From Centropus unirufus (Eukaryota > Chordata > Aves > Cuculiformes > Centropidae), in assembly GCA_013397695.1 (NCBI GenBank), contig VYZI01000120.1, positions 1,500,980 through 1,564,979 on the forward strand: a stretch of DNA of 64,000 bases, written 5' to 3'. The translations under genes and the position numbers were made by a program. The notes under the pieces were generated by a model. The model was not told the DNA's origin. It saw only the letters and a list, made by a program, of their open reading frames with translations, and made no database searches. Positions 11,960-23,111 of this stretch are shown here, one piece after another. The first letter of the stretch is position 1. Each line of letters starts with the position of its first letter.

Positions 11960-12200
11960 ACACCAGATGGAAACCTATTAGATCAATTTTCCTATGGGCT
12001 TTTTTATTTCCCACAGATTTGCAGAGGCTGATGAGCTCTGACAGACAGCGAGAAAGGCCCTGTGCTAATAAGCTAATATTCTCAGTTGCACTCATAAATG
12101 ATGCAGTGATCCTAACAGGCTTTTCAGCTGCTACCGGAGGTCCCTGATCCATATGTTTAAGTGCACTCATAAATGCTGCAGGAATAGGCAAGGTTTGCTG
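11960..12200. promoter_or_regulatory. Candidate conserved element with a repeated 20-bp motif
   Basis: The motif TGCACTCATAAATG(A/C)TGCAG occurs twice in the same orientation, at 12087-12106 and 12162-12181, with one mismatch and a 75-bp shift. The block is balanced in base composition, lacks any recognisable repeat family and has the look of a conserved non-coding element. The duplicated motif could be a repeated transcription-factor array or a small local duplication. Confidence 0.3.
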
Positions 12201-15200
12201 CTCATGTCAGGTAGCAGGTAGGGTTGTTAATGTGCTGGTGCCCTTTTCCATTCTTCTGTAGGTCTTTTGTTAGATGAGCTGAGCTTAGCTTCTGCCCTGT
12301 GTTGTGGAAGAAAAGGTAACACTAGTAAGCGTGGAAAGATGTCTCAGTTTGTCTGATATGAGATGGCATTTTGATGTGCTGGGAATATTTCTTGGTATCT
12401 GGTGGCTGGGGGAGGAGGGTTCTTTAATATGGTCAGATGTGTCCCCCCCAATCCAGGTGGTGGTGTGGGAGAAAAGAGTTGGGTCGAGGTTCTGGAGACT
12501 TTGAGCCTGGACCCAAGGTTTGCTCATGTTTTCTGAGACCCACGTGTGGCTCTAAAACATGACATAAAAGATGTGTTGGACAAACTTCATTTAATGGAGA
12601 AGCCCAAATTGTTATTCCTCCTTGTTAAACTTGATGAGTCCTTGGTGGCATGGTCAAGCTGGTTACCAGAGCAGGTGGGGCCCCCCCATGATTTGTAAAA
12701 TCAGGACTTTGCAGAAACTTTCTATTTTATGAACTTGTCACCATCTCAAGCAGGTTGGATTGTCTGCTGTCCAAGCTGAGCTCTTTCCTCCTCTTGTATG
12801 GTAGATGATACAATCTACCGCTGTCATTTGATTTTCTGTGAAGAAAAAAAGGGAGTAAATGAAAAACCATATTTGAACTGGTTTCAGTTAATGTACATCT
12901 ATTCAACATGCAGGGACATGTCTTCTCCTGAAATTCCTTTTCTTTTCTTTCCTTGACACAAGCTCCTTGACTGTCTGGGCAAAAGCAAGTCTCCGCTAAA
13001 GCCATCATGAACAGCCTAGATGTTCATCCTGCCCCAGGTCAAGGCTTGCGTCTCCAGCTTCCCACGCAGTCAGTAGGAGACAGATATGTAGAAGATGGTG
13101 GACAGTGTGAGATTCTTCACATCCACTGACTGTACTGAAAATATTGGGAGAACGGTGTTTATTCAACTTGCATATCCAATGCACACCCACGTTAACAATT
13201 GCAGTCATAAAAAGATAATGACAAAATCTGCTTTTCCTCCCTATATTCTGCCAAAATTATTTCCCCCTTGAGTCTTCCCTTTCTACCTTGAAAACAAAAT
13301 CTGCACCGGCTAACCTGGAGCCTTCTGTTTTGTGTTTTTCTATTGACAAAAAGATATATTTTCAGGCCAAATTGTTGCTTTGCTACACTACTCCGGGAGC
13401 AGATCAAGGCACGGTTTGTTCCTCTATTCCGTTTCTGCTGCTTGAGCAAATGCCTGTGTTTAAAAGCTGTTGCCTGACTTGAACCCAGTAAATTCAGTCA
13501 CAATATTTAAGAAAAGCTGCCAGTGGTGCTGTGTTCCTTGTATTTAATCCAATAAGTGTTATATATGTTCTGAAATACAGAACTCGACACAAGATGTTTC
13601 TGTGTGCATGTGGGTGTGCATTTGGCTATTTATCTTCTGTTTTTCTAACTACTCTTCGATAGCCTGGGCTATAATGTGATCCAGCCTGCGACCGAAATTC
13701 CCTTGTCACGCTGTACTCATCAGAGCCAGGTTTGATGTAGGGCCTCTGAGTGCCTGTTTTATCCTTGGTACTGGATTATGTGCAGGGCAGAAGGATGAGA
13801 GGCTGGAAGATGGAGCCAGCAGTGGCTGTTGGTGGTAGAGCCTAGAGGTTTCTCCAGTATGCTTTCCACAATGGTCCCAGTTCCACCATGTGATCCCATA
13901 AGAGAGGCAGAGAGGCATGCAGGGTTTAAGAAAACTCAAGTATCTAATCAATTTTCACGTTTGTGTCATTAAGCACCTTAATGTCATTGGAAGGAATTTG
14001 ACCTTCTGATGATAAATATTATCCATTTGCATGGTCTGTATTGATAACTGGTTGTTGTTATTGGCATGGTGTAAAAAAAGTCTTCACAGGCATTTCTTAA
14101 AGGAATCTTGGAAGCAGGAATATGGCTGTTAATAATGATTGTTATCAGAATGATGTCATGATGAGGAGACAACTTTGCAGATAATGTCGGAGGAACATAT
14201 ACGTAGCAGAGTCTAAGTATTCTTTGATGTATTAGCTCATGGATTTCTTATCCAACATTCCTTTAACCCATAGGAAGAAGTATTTTTCTGTGCCTGGCTT
14301 TATAGATTTCTTGGAGGAAATAACCTTTCACTACTAAGTGACATGAAGAACTCCATTTAAATTAAATGGAATAATAAGAAAAATGAAATATCTAGCTAAT
14401 ATGTTTCTTCAGAAATGCAAACTTGAACAGGCAATGTGTTAGAGTGAGCAGATTGTGAGAGGTGTTTGGAACATCTCCGTGCCGGAGGTGTAAGACCTGC
14501 ATGCCACTTGCACCCCTCCCTTGCATAAGAAACAATTGTGCATGAGACTTCCAGACACGCTCATCTTTTCCATGGATATGTGGGAAACAAGAAAAGTGAG
14601 ATTGATTATGGGTTTAGAGACTTCCTGCAGTGATCGGTGCTATAAGGTGGAAACACATCAGCTAGAGAAGTCTAACGAGGAGAAAGACTGAAGTGGTGTT
14701 TGGTCAGAGTGATCGTGACCCACGGAACCTGTGTAACATCTGAATGGACTGGTGCACTGTAAAACAGAGCAGCCAAAGTTTTCACTCTGTTTATGCAGAG
14801 GCATTAATATCTTTGTGGTAATTATCAGTACGTGTACTGAATACAGCATCCAGCCCTCATAGTCAAAAAAGATGTATTTGAGCTGAAAAAAAGAAGCGAA
14901 GCAAAATATAGAGACTTTGATAATTATGTGGGTGAAAATATCATACAGAATTAGAAGAGCCAGACCTGTAGCTTATCTGGTCCAGCAAAATGAAACTTTT
15001 GAAGGTTGTTCTATATAAACAGAGAGCAAAAGTAAAGGAAGAACTTTTTAACCTAGAAGGTAATACTGAGGTGAGACTGAATGAGTATAAATGAGCCATA
15101 AATTAATGGGAACTGGGAGTAGCCTGGTTCTGGGCAGCCCTTACAGGAGCGGGCAGGATAAAAAAAGTTCTTTAAGATGATATTTGACCTCAGTAGTGTG

Positions 15201-15538
15201 GATACCTGCCCCTCAGGGGACAAAGTCACCCAGGCGAGTCTTTCCAGTTTTGTGGTTTTTGACTTTTTCACTTCTCTTAGATTTGAACAAGTAATAAGTA
15301 TCTTCATTTATTATTTGGATAACTTTGTCACTGTTTTACGAAGTAATCCAATTCAGATACCTGTTCAATAGCCACGAAAATATTCATGAATCCTGATTGT
15401 TTTGTGGATTTCAGTGCCATAATCAGTCAAATAAGATGTGTTCCACCTTGGTGACTAGACAGTAAAGCAATAGTTCTTTGCTCCATATACAGTGACAGAG
15501 ATTTTAATTGCATGCTTGCAAGGTCTGGGGTTGTTTCG

Positions 15539-15554
15539 GAATGAATGAATGAAT
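15539..15554 (+). repeat. (GAAT)4 microsatellite
   Basis: Four perfect copies of GAAT followed by C. It is a short simple repeat with no associated element. Confidence 0.9.
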
Positions 15555-18500
15555 CTATTAGTGCTGTTGTCTTTGACTATAAATGCTCTTGCATAGTGAT
15601 GAGGCAAAGCTATTACATTCACTTGGACAGAGCACTCCCACTCCTGTGTTGTTTAAATTGTTTTTAGTCAATGGTCAACACGGTGTGAACTGGAAAACTA
15701 ATGTAAAGTACCAATGACCCTTTCAAAATTCAAACTGGCTTTGGGTTATTAGAGGAAGAACACCTTCACCTTACTCATGTCCTGCTCCCTGGTTGCAGAG
15801 AGTGCATCTTGCTTAATGCGAAGCTTTCTTTAAGCTGGTAGGTTTATTATGCCCATGGGATTGGTCAGCCTAAGGGACCAAAGACACTTTTTTTCTCAAA
15901 AATAAGGAATAGATTTTATTTGGCTCTATCTAGTATGGTAACTTGCAAAAGGCAATCCCTAATGCCCCAAATATTAGTGGAGAAAACCACTGGAAAGAGT
16001 TTTGTATCCAAAGCTGTATTGTATGCTTTATTACTGACAAAATATTATGATGGCTGCTAGGTGCATTGCTCTGAATCTTGCTCTAGCATTGCAAGTCTTT
16101 AAAGAGATTCCTGGGCAGGTACAAATCCCTCTGATACATGGAAATCTTCAGCACTGGCTGTAAGATTTTCTGGCAATGCTGGAAAGATTAGCCAAAATAG
16201 CTGGAATAAACAAGTTTCTTTGCTGCTAAAAAAGGTGCATTTTTCCTCTTACAAAAGACAGTTTAATATGAAGTAATATGCACAAATGATGCCAACATAA
16301 AAATCACCCTGAAGGCTGGATGCATTAATTGCAGTGCCTTGACTAACAACAAGTTTCTTAGTGGTAAAACTGAAGTGGTTTGCTTCTCCCAGAGTCTTTG
16401 TTGTGTGTTTTTAGGCTAAAAAGATGCATAATTTTTGTTCAGACATGACAAGCCCCAGCTGCAGCCAGAGCTAATGTCAACCAAAGAGTGCTTTGGGCAC
16501 TTATTATTTATAACCGTTCTGTAAAGAGACTCTTGCTGGGATAACTGGATCTTCAGTGGGATTTTTATTGCTGCAAACTGTCATGCTCATGATGTCATGC
16601 TTGGTTGGAACAGTTATCTATGCAGGAATTAAGTGTCCCAGTCAGAGTGAGGGGTCTGCAGTCTGGGTGAATTGGCCCCAAGCCGAGGTTAAAAGAGAAG
16701 ATGACTCTTGGGCAATGAAGAAACAGGCAAAATTACTTCAGCAAAGGTTGGTCCCTGCTGCCCTGCACTGGGGCTTTATTCCTGTTGCTGAATCCAAATT
16801 TTTCCCTCCCCTTTGTGCCAGACTCCATAAAACACATGAAACCATCTTTATTTGTTAGCAAAAAAAGTCAGTAAATGACTATCATAGATGATAGGTGGAG
16901 TGGAAAATCAGGGTAAAAAGATATTCAAGGACATGTAATTATTTGCATGGAAAATCCTGTAGTTCTGAGTAATGAATGGATCAAGAGAGACATTTCCATT
17001 TTAGTCATATTCCATGTTGGTCAAAGAGATAGACAAAAATTTGGAATTAGTCTTGGGCCTCTCTGAGTAATTCTCTGTGTGGTTAGGATCCCTAAATACA
17101 TAGATCCTAAGTTCTGCTGCCACTGCTGCAGATTTGTGGGTTTTCTGCTCTCATTTCTTCCTTGGTGCTTTATATATCCTGAGCAATAGCAAGCCTGAAG
17201 TTACATCTTTCATTTCTAGCTGCACAAAACCAGTAAGACTAACTGACTGAAATACAGCACTAAGGAACAAAAGCTTCCTCCTCCCTCCTTTTCTTCCTAC
17301 ATGGCACAAGATATGACATGTTCTCAGAATTATTATGTGGAAGGATATAATCTATGAAAGAAATCCCGAGCATCACTTCTTTCCTCTGTGACACGGGGAA
17401 ATGATGGCATGAAATCAGTGCAGCTGGGCACAGAGGCAGATTCCAAATGTGTGATGATGTCTTAGTGTAATAGGATAAATTAATTCTTGCAAAAGAAAGC
17501 AGCACGCTATTTGTCAAGTGTGTCAATAAATTTCTGCTTGTGTTTCCTTCCGTGAGCAGAAAGCAGACAAGAGAACTAACAAATGGTTCCTCTTCTTCAG
17601 TGCCTCAAACATCACTATAATGATGGGAAAACAATGGCAACTTCTATACTCATCATGGAACTAAGAATTTACTGTCATGTTTCTCCTGGGATCTAATTTA
17701 AAGCAGTGTTCTTGGAGAAAGTCAGGTCAAGAGTAAAGAAGGAAAAGTTGACGGAGATCGGGTTTGACAGCTGGAATATCACAGAGCATACCAGGTTAAA
17801 CTCAGAGAGGCTTTATGGAAAAGAACTTCTTATGGAGGATGTGTTTGAATTCCAGATAACTGGACACAAGGAGCAAAACTTTTCTATTTCTCTGTATGTG
17901 ATTTTCCCTTCTATGTCATTTTCCTTTACATCCATACGCTATAAGGGCAGGCAATTTTTTCAGAAAGGTTTTCACTATCTGTTATCTTCTTGCAGTGGTC
18001 TTGGGGCATGAGCCTTGCCTTTCCTCAGGAAAAAAGCCCAGGGTTTCGCAATACGGTCAGTGAGTGGATATGGCTCTAGCACTTTGAAGGGGACGAAAGG
18101 TGTGCTCTGAAGTGCAGAGTGCACCTCCATCCATTCGTGTGTGCCTTTCACAAGGATTTCTACCTCTTGCAAGTTTGTGGATCCTGTAGCTGACACAAAT
18201 TGAGAAGCAATCTTTCTGACCAGTGAAGATGCAGCTTTGGACACCCCGCAGTGTGTATTTAATCCATCTTCTAGACTTTAGCACTTCCCTGCCAAACTCT
18301 GAGAAAATGCAGTAAATGCTTAAATTAACCCAAATTTGACATCTTTGTGCTAAGTTTATGTACACTGCATAACTTTCCTTCCACGCTTTCTCCATGACTG
18401 CATTTGGCACAGACAGTTGGCAGAATCCTAAACCAGCACCGACCCTGAGGTGTAATATTAAGGATCATGAGACATTGCCCTTCTGTAAATCAGGAATTGG

Positions 18501-19718
18501 CTGGCTGTAGTTGACCCAAATCCAGAACAAAACCTCAGGCAAAGCTGGCAGGATCATCTGGCTGGTGTGATGTAAACCTCTATCAAGCCTTTTGACAATA
18601 TTCATGGATAAAAGCAAACAATGTCATGTTTCTTTCCAAGCCATTACCATTTTTTAAGAGAAGCTGTTTTTTATTGTCTCAGAAATTAGGTGGACCTACT
18701 CGCCTTGCTAAATTTAGTTCCAGTCCTTATTTTTGCATGAATAAAATCTCATTGAGAAATATTTTTGCTTTATTTTTGTGACACTAACGTGGTGTATTTG
18801 CTTAGAAATATCAGAAGTGTTCACGGGTTATAATCAACAAATCCAGGAACCATTCAGTGTGCTAGTGAATTTTCCCACACCCTGGCCATATTGTGTTTTC
18901 TCTAAACAAACCTGTGCTCAAGAGCTGCCATAAGCTGCTAAAGCTAAAAGCAAAGTGTCTTACAAGAAAGCAGAGTTTTGCTGTCTTTAGTCTCCTAATT
19001 TAAAAAGAGAAGCAAGAGCCGCTTTGCATGACCCAAATTTTTTCTTGCCATAGTGGGATGACAGGAGATGGTTCTTCTCTGTGAAGAAAATAGCTCAAGG
19101 CAGGGCAGAGAGAGATGCTCTCAGCCATTAAGGAAGTCAAGCTGCATCACAGCTCTTGAGGTCTTTGCTTTCCGTTCAGGCAAAGGACATAAGCTTTGGC
19201 ATGCACAGTTTAAAATTAGTTCATTTGATCTGCATTGGGGGAAGGATCCAAACCTGGGGACATAGAGTACCCAGGAAAATGTCCCCTCCTGGAGAGAACT
19301 CTTTCTCAGGTCACCAGGAGTCCTTCACTTTGACCTCCTCTGTATGCTCAGGTCTTACATCTCATTGTATATGAAGTGCATTTTTCACATAAAGAAACCC
19401 ATGTTGTAACATAAAAGTGTATTTTTCCAAAAAGACATTTTTGGCAACCTGACAAAGGTCATCTGCACATGCCAGCTATTCTTTTAAAACCTCAAACTCT
19501 CCAGTACAATAATGATACAAAAATATGTTTTCATGCTTTACTGACTTGTTTATTGGGTCTTTCAGTTTGGCTACTACAGAATGGAAAAGTTTATCTTCAG
19601 GTCAGTTTAAAGTCATAGATAAAGTCTCCTTGGATGTGCAGCTTTGATAATGTGGTAAGGTTGGATTTTTTTTACCGTTCCATGAATGTGAATTTTAAAA
19701 ACCTTAACAGCAGTGGAA

Positions 19719-19773
19719 TAATCCACTAATGGATTAATTAAAAGCAAAAGGTTTTATTAAAGGATATAATCCA
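19719..19773. promoter_or_regulatory. Cluster of three TAATCCA sites (candidate OTX/PITX/CRX-type element)
   Basis: TAATCCA occurs at 19719-19725, inverted as TGGATTA at 19730-19736 with a 4-bp spacer, and again at 19767-19773. TAATCC is the known core of K50 homeodomain factors (OTX, PITX, CRX, GSC). A head-to-head pair plus a third copy in 55 bp is more than expected by chance and suggests a cis-regulatory site. No function has been demonstrated. Confidence 0.3.
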
Positions 19774-20559
19774 TAGCTGTTATCCAAAGTTTGTCATGAG
19801 AAGAGGAAAATAACCCCAGTTTGTTTTAACTGCAGTTAAATGGAAAAGGTTGCATCAGAAATCTGCACTCCCCTTTGGAATTCTGTTAGGATACTTCACA
19901 CCAAGCAGATGACCTTGTGTGTTGCTTCCACACAAAGCTACAGCTGGATTGAATGCATCCCGGATAGTGCTGTAATTTCAGTGTGCCAATCACCTTGTGA
20001 AAAACCAAAATTAAAATGTTGCAAACTAATAAGGCCTGATTCCATCATCCGTAAGTGTTGGAGATGAATAAGCAGTATAATTGGATTAACACTGTTAGTG
20101 GCCTTCACAGGAAAATTGTTTTTAAGCAAAGCCAACAGAACCTGAATAAGAAAATAATTGAATTTATGGGCTTTGGGATGTAGCTTTGGTAGCGCCTTTT
20201 GAAGGAATGGCTAGTGTAAAAACAGTGAAGTCCCTCAAGGGTCAGGCGTAGGAAGGGCTTGAGATGCAGATGAGCAGCACCGTACGGGTTCTTTAGTGAA
20301 GCTGTAGTGGTCTGACCTTGTTGGTGTAGGTCTCTTCTTGAGAAGCATCTGCATCCTTAGTCCAAATCTCATAATAACTGAAGGGTAAATTTCACCGTAA
20401 AGTTAGAAATAAGCAGGTCTGCTCAAGGAGCTGTTAGCTCAGGTAGAGCACACTGACCCAGTCCTTCAGTTGGTTTTGCTACCTGCCTAGCGGCCAATCA
20501 GTAGGTGTGTGTGGCAGCTCTTCCCCCCAAAAAGTTCTTTGTAAATTAACTTAATTAAC

Positions 20560-20890
20560 AAATGACCTACCATGAAAGTACAAGGCTATTTTGCATCCAA
20601 AGAATTTCTCTGACAGGTCAAGGTACAGGAACATTTTTATCGACAAATCAATAGCAAAGCTCCCCGACACTTGTACTATCAGACAATCAAAGCTCCGATA
20701 GCACAGCAATCGGTCATAGCCACCAAGAGCACAATACTGGCATTTAATGACACGAGCGTTATCTGAGATTCGCAGGACCTGATCAATTGAATGAGACAGT
20801 AGTCGACAATCAATAGTTTTCTATCATTATACCAACCCCATTCATATTGCTGGAGGAAGTGGTGTGTCAGCATCTCAATTTTGTGCATTT
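20560..20890. promoter_or_regulatory. Candidate conserved non-coding element with repeated ATCAATAG motifs
   Basis: The block contains TCGACAAATCAATAG at 20640-20654 and TCGACAATCAATAG at 20803-20816. Between them, GACAATCAAAGCTCC at 20682-20696 shares CAAAGCTCC with 20655-20663. CTATC (20676-20680) and GATAG (20697-20701) form short inverted arms around the middle copy, and a TCAATTGA palindrome lies at 20783-20790. ATCAATA resembles ONECUT/CUT sites, and ATCAAAG resembles TCF/LEF sites. The repeated composite motif and unusually high CpG content (CGACA, CCGATAG, TCGGTC, ACGAGCG) set it apart from its AT-rich neighbours. Confidence 0.35.
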
Positions 20891-22239
20891 TTCTAGGGTT
20901 TTATCCACTCAGATGTCTGAAATCAAGCTTGATTTACTAGATGTCGGCTTGGAAGCGGGCTTTGTTCACATCCCAAACAACTGATATGTTTGTAATTTTT
21001 ATTTAAATGAATTTTCTGAATATCCAAAAAGGGGAGACTAATGAGGAATTACCTTAGACAACAGTTTTTTTTTTGAGTGGGAGAGTTGCAAGGTGGCTCA
21101 TACTCCACAAAACTGCAATCACCTCAGTTGTAATTCCACCTGTCTCTCCCATCCACAGGTGTGCTTGCATCGCTATTCTAGTACAGGACAGAGTTTAAAA
21201 CCTTGAATTTTGGCAAATAGAGCATGACCTGAAGTCTTTTCAACCAAGATTTTTTAAAAACAGAAGCCAAAATCAGACTCCTAAATTGAGCCAGGTGCTG
21301 GAGCAGAAGACCTGATTTTTTTCAATGCCCTAGATCCTATGGTTAGATACTCAACGGTCTTGAAATCAACTTATTTATGAGCTGAATTATGGTTCTAAGA
21401 GCTACAGTTCAGTTTTCTCCTTCCAATGCCCCAGTTTTGTCATGCCTATATTTACAAATCTGGTGTTAAAGTCATGCTGAGTGTCTGGTTGAGAGGTCCA
21501 ACCCCATCTGCAGCAAACATTTGCTGTTTTATTCTTGGGTTGGCAGCTCTGAGGTTGCTCCTTCCGTGAGCCCTTCCTCATGGATGCTGGGCTGAGCAAG
21601 GGGCTGTTGGTTTGCCCCCTCTACCCAAAACAGCCTGAGCCTCACCTCAGCTGAATAACGCAATGGGAATTATTTTATTGCCTTTAAGTGGACACTGGAG
21701 CAAGACTTTGGTGATGACAACAGCTCTGCCAGGACTAGATTCTCTCTTCAATTTAAGGCAAGATGATTGAATTCAATAATGAGGACATAAAACATGCCTG
21801 TGCCCTGGAACTACCTTGTGCCTTTTCCTGCCACTGTCTTGTTAGCTGAGGTGTTTTAACACGACCGCTGGCCCAAAGTAACCCAAAACTTTGATCTGAG
21901 AGAGGAGGAGTGCTTGGGACTTGCTGTCTGGCAGAAATAATATTTTCTAGCAGAGAAGGAGGCCCAGGAGGGTGATCTGGGGCCAGCAGGCGCCTGCAGG
22001 GCAAGATGGGACCCATAAGTTACCTTCAACTCTTAAGTGGCTTTCTTTGCTCCACACACAAACTATCACCTCTGTTTGATGGGTGCTAAAGTTCATGGTC
22101 TGCTTATAAGACCAATGGAAAAAATGGTTCTTATTACCTTGGGTCATATACTTGTCCTTGCCTGTTAAAAAAAAATAATGGAGGTTCAGGATTAGGTTCC
22201 CACCTTTGGCTGGAATTTAAACTGCTAGCCATGTGGAAA
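20891..22239. other. Unique non-coding sequence
   Basis: No gene or repeat was recognised. A reverse-strand mini-segment (22138-22161, 24 nt) has a run of T before an AACAG acceptor and a CAAG|GTAATA donor. It is too short to support as an exon. Confidence 0.5.
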
Positions 22240-22620
22240 GCTCTGTGATCTCCTTTCATTCATTATTTTGTTGTGTAAATAATTCAGTTTAATATTTCCT
22301 CGTGGTCTCTTGCCTCTGCTGCCGTTTGCTTATCCCCACAGCCATCAATTTAATCACATATTACAGCTGGATTTGGGTTGCTGGCTGGATATTATTTCTG
22401 GGCTCCCAGACAGGAGCATATCTCTTTATAAATTCTTTATCATATTTGTAGAGAAATATACTATCTCATTTGAATGTAATTAACTCAGTCACTACACAAT
22501 TAGTTTATAGGATTTATTAATGCAACTATTAAAGCCAGCTAACAAGCTCTGGCAATCCCTGTGTGGATTTTAAACCACAATACAGACAGGCATAATAATA
22601 AAAGGGGAACTTTTTAATAT
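22240..22620. promoter_or_regulatory. Candidate AT-rich conserved non-coding element
   Basis: About 380 bp with dense homeodomain-like AAT/TAAT words, an E-box CAGCTG at 22364-22369, GTAATTAACTC near 22477, and TTTATTAATGCAAC around 22512. It has no repeat signature and no coding potential. The texture (alternating TAAT-type cores and intact E-box or octamer-like words) resembles developmental enhancers in gene deserts. This is inference from composition only. Confidence 0.25.
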
Positions 22621-23083
22621 TCTCCTGTGGAGGAATCCTGGCTCGCCTGCATGTTTTACAGTGTCTTCAAATTAAAGTGCCTGCCAGCAGTTCAGACCCT
22701 GAGGTCCCCACTCAGATTTTGCTTTGGCTGCTTATGGGCAAATTCCTATCGCCCTCTGATTGGGTGGGGAAAAGTGTTCTGTATAGATAAGTAAAAAAGG
22801 AATAGGAGAAGTATTTCTGACAGTACTTTTCCCTTTAAGCTGACATGACTATGGTAATTATCTTGTTCAGAAAGATGATTATTTGTGGAGCTCTCAGTTT
22901 TTCTGGGTTTGGTCCTGGCTGTTTCTTTAGCAGAAGTCGTTATACCTTGAAAGGAAAATTAGGATTGCACTAATTTAATGAGAACAGACTTGGAGCATGG
23001 AAACGTTTATAATTTCAGAGTTATGTTTAAAAGATTTGTGCCTGTGCTATGCTGGTGTGCACATAGCAGTTTATATGTGGGAT

Positions 23084-23111
23084 ATAAAAAAAAAGGAAAA
23101 AAAAAAGAAAA
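23084..23111 (+). repeat. A-rich low-complexity tract
   Basis: Two runs of A separated by GG, followed by GAAAA. It could be a decayed poly(A), but no retrotransposed gene sequence is visible to its left. Confidence 0.75.

Larger units (their letters stand above)
11465..19700. other. Unique AT-rich non-coding sequence
   Basis: Apart from the motif block at 11960-12200 and the short GAAT repeat at 15539, nothing was recognised. A possible, heavily decayed CR1 end lies near 14950-14995 (AGAATTAGAAGAGCCAGACC, then ATCTGGTCCAGC), but it is too diverged to call. Open frames of up to 117 codons have no supporting splice or homology signal. Confidence 0.5.

Noticed and set aside
14950..14995. Possible decayed reverse CR1 end
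   Set aside because: Only scattered similarity (AGAAGAGCCAGACC, ATCTGGTCCAGC); too diverged to call by eye.
22138..22161. 24-nt reverse segment with T-rich acceptor and GTAATA donor
   Set aside because: Too short. Similar pairs, including a 15-nt pair at 25889-25903, show that such combinations arise by chance in this window.
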